Assembly (NCBI RefSeq): GCF_900114475.1
Contig: NZ_FOTE01000002.1
Coordinates: forward strand, 186,001-250,000
DNA from: Paenibacillus sp. 1_12
Lineage (GTDB): Bacteria > Bacillota > Bacilli > Paenibacillales > NBRC-103111
Direction: 5' to 3'
Length of the DNA stretch: 64,000 bases
Position numbers and translations under genes: made by a program. The notes beneath the pieces were generated by a model that worked only from the letters and a program-made list of their open reading frames with translations, was not told the origin of the DNA and did no database searches. Position 1 is the stretch's first letter. Each line of letters begins with the position of its first letter. Of this stretch, positions 60,630-64,000 are shown piece after piece.

Positions 60630-61535
60630 TCATCTGTCTCTTTGCACAATAAAATCAGCAAGCTCCAAAAGTCTTGCTGAATATGGGAACCCAGCATTTA
60701 TGATCGCCTGCTTGCCTTGTTCAACGAGCTCATTCATTTTGGCTTGTGAGGCTTCAATGCCTACAAAATAAGGATAAGTAACTTTTTGCTGCTTCTCATC
60801 ACTTTTGACCGGCTTGCCCAGTTTCTTCTCATCCCCGACCAAATCGAGAATATCATCCTGAATTTGAAAAGCCAGACCGATATTATAACCGAATTTCTCC
60901 AATGCTTGCAGCTGTTTCGGATTGGCGCCTGCCAAATGACCTCCAGCTTTCAAAGAAAACACGATTAAATCGCTTGTCTTGTGAGTATGAATATATTCGA
61001 GTTCCTCCAAGCGAGTTAAGCCCTGTTCTCCCTGCATATCTGCTACTTGGCCGCCTACCATGCCGGGTGCGCCTGCCAGCCTGGACAAATCCTCAACAAT
61101 TTCCAGTACTTGTTCAGCTGGCACCTCATAAATTCGATAAGCCTGAACAACCGAATAAAAAGCATGGGTCAGCAGCGCATCGCCAGACAAAACAGCCATC
61201 GCTTCACCATACACCTTATGGTTCGTCAGTTTGCCGCGGCGGTAATCATCATTATCCATCGCAGGTAAATCATCATGTATAAGTGAATAGGTGTGAATCA
61301 TTTCAACTGCACAAGCAACTGGAATTGCAGACTCCGTGCTGCCATTCAGTGCTTCTACAGCAGCCAACATCAAAATAGGACGGAGGCGTTTGCCACCTGC
61401 CATCAATGAATACATCATCGATTCTCTCAATGTCTCTGGAATATTCCATATGCCCGGAATCGATTCGAGCAATTCTGCTTCTATCAGCTCGACTTTTTGC
61501 TCCAAGTATTGCTTTATCGTCATTTCGGTGCTCAT
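60630..61535 (-). CDS. ispA: Farnesyl diphosphate synthase IspA
   Basis: A 301-residue trans-prenyltransferase that builds C15 diphosphate from IPP and DMAPP. The two aspartate-rich sites are intact: HDDLPAMDND (about 87-96) and FQIQDDILDLVGD. GGKRLRPIL near residue 48 holds the IPP-binding arginines. The ATG at 61535 follows GGGTGGGG. It starts one base after the xseB stop, so translation is probably coupled. Confidence 0.95.
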   Translation of the reverse strand: MSTEMTIKQYLEQKVELIEAELLESIPGIWNIPETLRESMMYSLMAGGKRLRPILMLAAVEALNGSTESAIPVACAVEMIHTYSLIHDDLPAMDNDDYRRGKLTNHKVYGEAMAVLSGDALLTHAFYSVVQAYRIYEVPAEQVLEIVEDLSRLAGAPGMVGGQVADMQGEQGLTRLEELEYIHTHKTSDLIVFSLKAGGHLAGANPKQLQALEKFGYNIGLAFQIQDDILDLVGDEKKLGKPVKSDEKQQKVTYPYFVGIEASQAKMNELVEQGKQAIINAGFPYSARLLELADFIVQRDR

Positions 61536-61536
61536 G

Positions 61537-61791
61537 TTAAGCCCCACCCTTTTCTTCTGCTCCTGGATTGAATGGCTTTTTGACCAGCCCGCCCTCTTGC
61601 TCCATCAATATTTCAATCTTGTGCTCTACCTGCTCCAGCTTGCTCCCGCACAATTGTGACAGCTTCATGCCTTCTTGAAACAGCTCAATCGCCTGTTCCA
61701 AAGGAACATCCCCGCTCTCAAGAAGTGCTACGATTTGCTCTAATTTATCCATCGCCTCTTCAAAGCTAGGCGTTGTTTCCTGTTTTGACAT
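61537..61791 (-). CDS. xseB: Exodeoxyribonuclease VII small subunit
   Basis: An 84-residue helical subunit. The signature FEEAMDKLEQIVALLESGDV and the following PLEQAIELFQEGMKL are complete. It binds XseA to form the single-strand exonuclease. The ATG at 61791 follows GGAGGGG and lies inside the 3' end of xseA (26-base overlap). Confidence 0.95.
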   Translation of the reverse strand: MSKQETTPSFEEAMDKLEQIVALLESGDVPLEQAIELFQEGMKLSQLCGSKLEQVEHKIEILMEQEGGLVKKPFNPGAEEKGGA

Positions 61792-63142
61792 TTTCTTTCC
61801 CCTCCATTGACCACACATGGCAATCCACTTGCCCATCCGTCAATCTAAGCTTCAGCACGTCGCCGATCTGTACCTGCTGGATGGATTTGATAAGCTGCTT
61901 TTGAGTTTCATCATAGACAAGACTGTAGCCCCGCTGCATCACCTTTAAAGGACTAAGGGCATCCAGTTGGCGGATGGCACTGACTAGCACCTGTCGCTTT
62001 TGGCTTTTGGTTGTCTGAATCGCTTGCTGCAATTGACGTACGGTTGAGCCCAGACGCCGCTTGGCAAATAGAACCTGCTCCTTCGGATTATACGTTGACA
62101 AGAGCTTATCCAGCTTAAGCTGACGCTCCTGCAGCTTGGTCAGACGTCTGCGCATTTTGTAGGCAAGCTGCTCCTTCGTCCGATCCAAACGCTCCATAGG
62201 CTGAACAAGCAGCTGTCTGCGGGGATTTAGAAAAATGGGTGACCGTTGCGCTCTACGTAGACGCTCACGACCTCGCTCCAACTGATTAGACAAGCCGCCA
62301 TGAAGTCTTTGATTATAAAAACCAAGCTGCTGCCTGAGCTCCAAATGATGAGGAACCGCAAGTTCCGCCGCGGCTGTTGGTGTAGCCGCCCTGAGATCCG
62401 CTACAAAATCGGCAATGGTAAAATCCGTCTCATGACCTACGGCAGATATAATCGGTATAAGTGACGCATAGATCGATCGGGCCACCGCCTCTTCATTAAA
62501 GGCCCAAAGCTCCTCCAGAGAGCCTCCTCCTCTTCCGACGATCAGGACATCGACTTCATTCCTTGCATTCATCGCCTCGATAGCCTTCACAATCGAGGGC
62601 GCTGCCTGCGTCCCCTGTACAAGCACAGGATAGAGCAGAATTGGCACATTCGGATAGCGACGCTTAAGCGTAATCATAATATCACGGACAGCCGCCCCAG
62701 TTGGCGAAGTAATCACACCAATCGCCTTCGGAAAACGCGGAATCGATTGCTTGCGTTCAACTGCAAACAGTCCTTCTTCCGCCAGCTTCTTCTTCAGCTG
62801 TTCAAAAGCCAAGTAAAGACTTCCGATACCATCCGGCTGCATTTGAGATACATAGAATTGGTATTGTCCATCACGTTCATACACGGAAATATTTCCGCAG
62901 GCCAATACCTTGGTGCCTTCACGCGGGATGAATCCGAGTCTCTGATTGCTAGAGGCGAACATGATACTTTTCAATCTGCTGTCCGCATCCTTAAGTGTAA
63001 AGTACATATGACCGCTGGAATGATGTGTGAAATTGGAAATTTCCCCGCGGACCCATACGTCCTGCAGGGTATTGTCACTTTCGAGACGCATTTTGATATA
63101 TCGATTAAGGTCTTTGATCGAAAGAACTTTTTTTTCTTTCAT
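61766..63142 (-). CDS. xseA: Exodeoxyribonuclease VII large subunit
   Basis: A 458-residue subunit. The N-terminal OB domain begins SIKDLNRYIKMRLESDNTLQDVWVRGEISNF, and the catalytic region has GVITSPTGAAVRDI, VGRGGGSLEELWAFN and ISAVGHETDFTIADFVADLRAATPTAAAE. A long helical C-terminal region follows. The start ATG at 63142 has a weak GGATAAG site. The folD stop lies only five bases upstream. Confidence 0.97.
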   Translation of the reverse strand: MKEKKVLSIKDLNRYIKMRLESDNTLQDVWVRGEISNFTHHSSGHMYFTLKDADSRLKSIMFASSNQRLGFIPREGTKVLACGNISVYERDGQYQFYVSQMQPDGIGSLYLAFEQLKKKLAEEGLFAVERKQSIPRFPKAIGVITSPTGAAVRDIMITLKRRYPNVPILLYPVLVQGTQAAPSIVKAIEAMNARNEVDVLIVGRGGGSLEELWAFNEEAVARSIYASLIPIISAVGHETDFTIADFVADLRAATPTAAAELAVPHHLELRQQLGFYNQRLHGGLSNQLERGRERLRRAQRSPIFLNPRRQLLVQPMERLDRTKEQLAYKMRRRLTKLQERQLKLDKLLSTYNPKEQVLFAKRRLGSTVRQLQQAIQTTKSQKRQVLVSAIRQLDALSPLKVMQRGYSLVYDETQKQLIKSIQQVQIGDVLKLRLTDGQVDCHVWSMEGKENVKTGNNA

Positions 63143-63147
63143 ATTGC

Positions 63148-64000
63148 TTATCCGTTCACTTGGGACTGTAAGGTTCTCGCAGCCGCATCAAGCGTATTTC
63201 TTAGTAAAATGGTAATGGTCATCGGTCCTACACAGCCCGGAACCGGAGTAATATAGCTTGCTGTATCCAGAACGTCATCGAAGTCGACATCTCCTGCCAG
63301 CTTGCCTGTATCCAGGCGATTAATACCCACATCAATAACAACAGCACCTGGTTTTACATGCTGCTTCTTGACCATTTTCGGTTTGCCAACTGCCGCGATT
63401 AATATATCTGCCTGACGTGTGATCTCTTCCATATTAGCTGTTTTGGAATGACATATGGTTACCGTTGCATGCTCTCTGAGCATTAGGATAGCCATAGGTT
63501 TGCCTACGATGTTGCTTCTTCCTATAACCACCGCATGTTTACCAGCGATATCAACGCCGATATGTTTCAGAATGGCAATAACACCTGCTGGCGTACAAGG
63601 AGCGGGACCTTCTTTACCAATCATTAAATTACCTACATTAACAGGATGGAAGCAATCTGCATCCTTCTCGATAGCTATCGCCTCAACGATTTTATCCTCG
63701 GAAATATGTTTAGGAAGGGGAGATTGTACCAGAATGCCATGAATACGCGGATTATGATTCAACTGCTTGATCAAAGCCAACACATCAGCTTCTGAAGTGC
63801 TGCTTGCTAGCTTATGAACCTCGGAGTAAATGCCTGCTTCCTCACATGCTTTCGCTTTGTTACGTACATAAACCTGAGAAGCGGGATCTTCGCCCACAAT
63901 AATAACAGCCAGTCCTGGCTGTACACCCTTAGCTGTCAAAGTGGCGACTTCCTCTTTAATTTGCGCACGGTAGGCGCTGACGATTTCTTTTCCGTTAATG
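63148..64000 (-). CDS. folD: Methylenetetrahydrofolate dehydrogenase / cyclohydrolase FolD (partial)
   Basis: The C-terminal 284 or so residues of FolD, which interconverts methylene-, methenyl- and formyl-tetrahydrofolate with NADP. The frame runs through the window edge; the last bases encode INGKEIVSAYRAQIKEEVATL, close to the true N-terminus. The motifs VIIVGEDPASQVYVRNKAKA, SPLPKH, VIGRSNIVGKPMA and ITPVPGCVGPMTI are present. The start codon lies beyond 64000. It precedes xseA in the operon. Confidence 0.97.
   Translation of the reverse strand, partial: INGKEIVSAYRAQIKEEVATLTAKGVQPGLAVIIVGEDPASQVYVRNKAKACEEAGIYSEVHKLASSTSEADVLALIKQLNHNPRIHGILVQSPLPKHISEDKIVEAIAIEKDADCFHPVNVGNLMIGKEGPAPCTPAGVIAILKHIGVDIAGKHAVVIGRSNIVGKPMAILMLREHATVTICHSKTANMEEITRQADILIAAVGKPKMVKKQHVKPGAVVIDVGINRLDTGKLAGDVDFDDVLDTASYITPVPGCVGPMTITILLRNTLDAAARTLQSQVNG

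Overview
The window is a chromosomal segment of an endospore-forming Gram-positive bacterium, most likely a Paenibacillus or a close relative in the Paenibacillaceae. The evidence is the density of sporulation genes (spmA, dacB, ytfJ, spoVAA/AB/AF, spoIIAA/AB/sigF, dacF, spoIIM, spoIVB, spo0A), gene orders known from Bacillus, AGGAGG-type ribosome binding sites, and frequent TTG and GTG starts. No tRNA, rRNA, transposase, prophage or CRISPR array was seen. Almost every gene is on the minus strand, so operons read from high to low coordinates.

Layout from low to high coordinate. 0-5.8 kb: spmA (partial) and dacB, an HD-GYP phosphodiesterase, ytfJ/ytfI, and scpA-scpB. 5.9-9.8 kb: the riboflavin operon ribD-ribE-ribBA-ribH behind an FMN riboswitch and attenuator. 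10-20.3 kb: ppiB, lysA, a shortened spoVA operon (AA-AB-AF only), the spoIIA operon with a sigma-H-type promoter, dacF and pdp. 20.5-24.8 kb: an insertion relative to the Bacillus order, with a chemoreceptor, a stand-alone CuA-type cupredoxin, an orphan YvyF-like protein and a frameshifted Fsr-type transporter. 24.9-36 kb: two punA copies, deoB, an IRG/dynamin-like GTPase, xerD, yqzK, ald, sipS, fur, spoIIM, endoQ and nudF. 36-44.5 kb: a divergent mciZ-like gene, a DUF3866 gene, a PepT-like peptidase, a 31-residue Prli42-like gene, and the branched-chain 2-oxoacid dehydrogenase operon lpdA-bkdAA-bkdAB-bkdB. 44.6-47.3 kb: a three-gene SteA / glycosyltransferase / PNPT operon. 47.5-52.2 kb: an AT-rich accessory stretch with two GNATs, a hydrolase, an ATP-dependent DNA ligase, a zinc-ribbon protein and a secreted YHYH protein. 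52.5-64 kb: spo0A, spoIVB, recN, ahrC, tlyA, dxs, ispA, xseB, xseA, folD (partial).

The genes fall into a few linked jobs: commitment to and execution of sporulation, with cortex carboxypeptidases and germination proteins; nucleoside salvage (deoB, two punA, pdp), in which the second PunA appears to have changed its base-recognition residues; chromosome maintenance (scpAB, xerD, recN, xseAB, endoQ, ligase); and cofactor and isoprenoid supply (rib, folD, dxs-ispA).

The least explained signal is a family of intergenic repeats at four loci (30.4, 33.2, 40.4 and 44.1 kb). Each copy is a hairpin whose stem sequence differs between loci while pairing is kept, followed at fixed distance by a CGTAAGC-like motif. 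In mRNA sense they lie in 5' leaders, at three of the four loci directly before the Shine-Dalgarno sequence.
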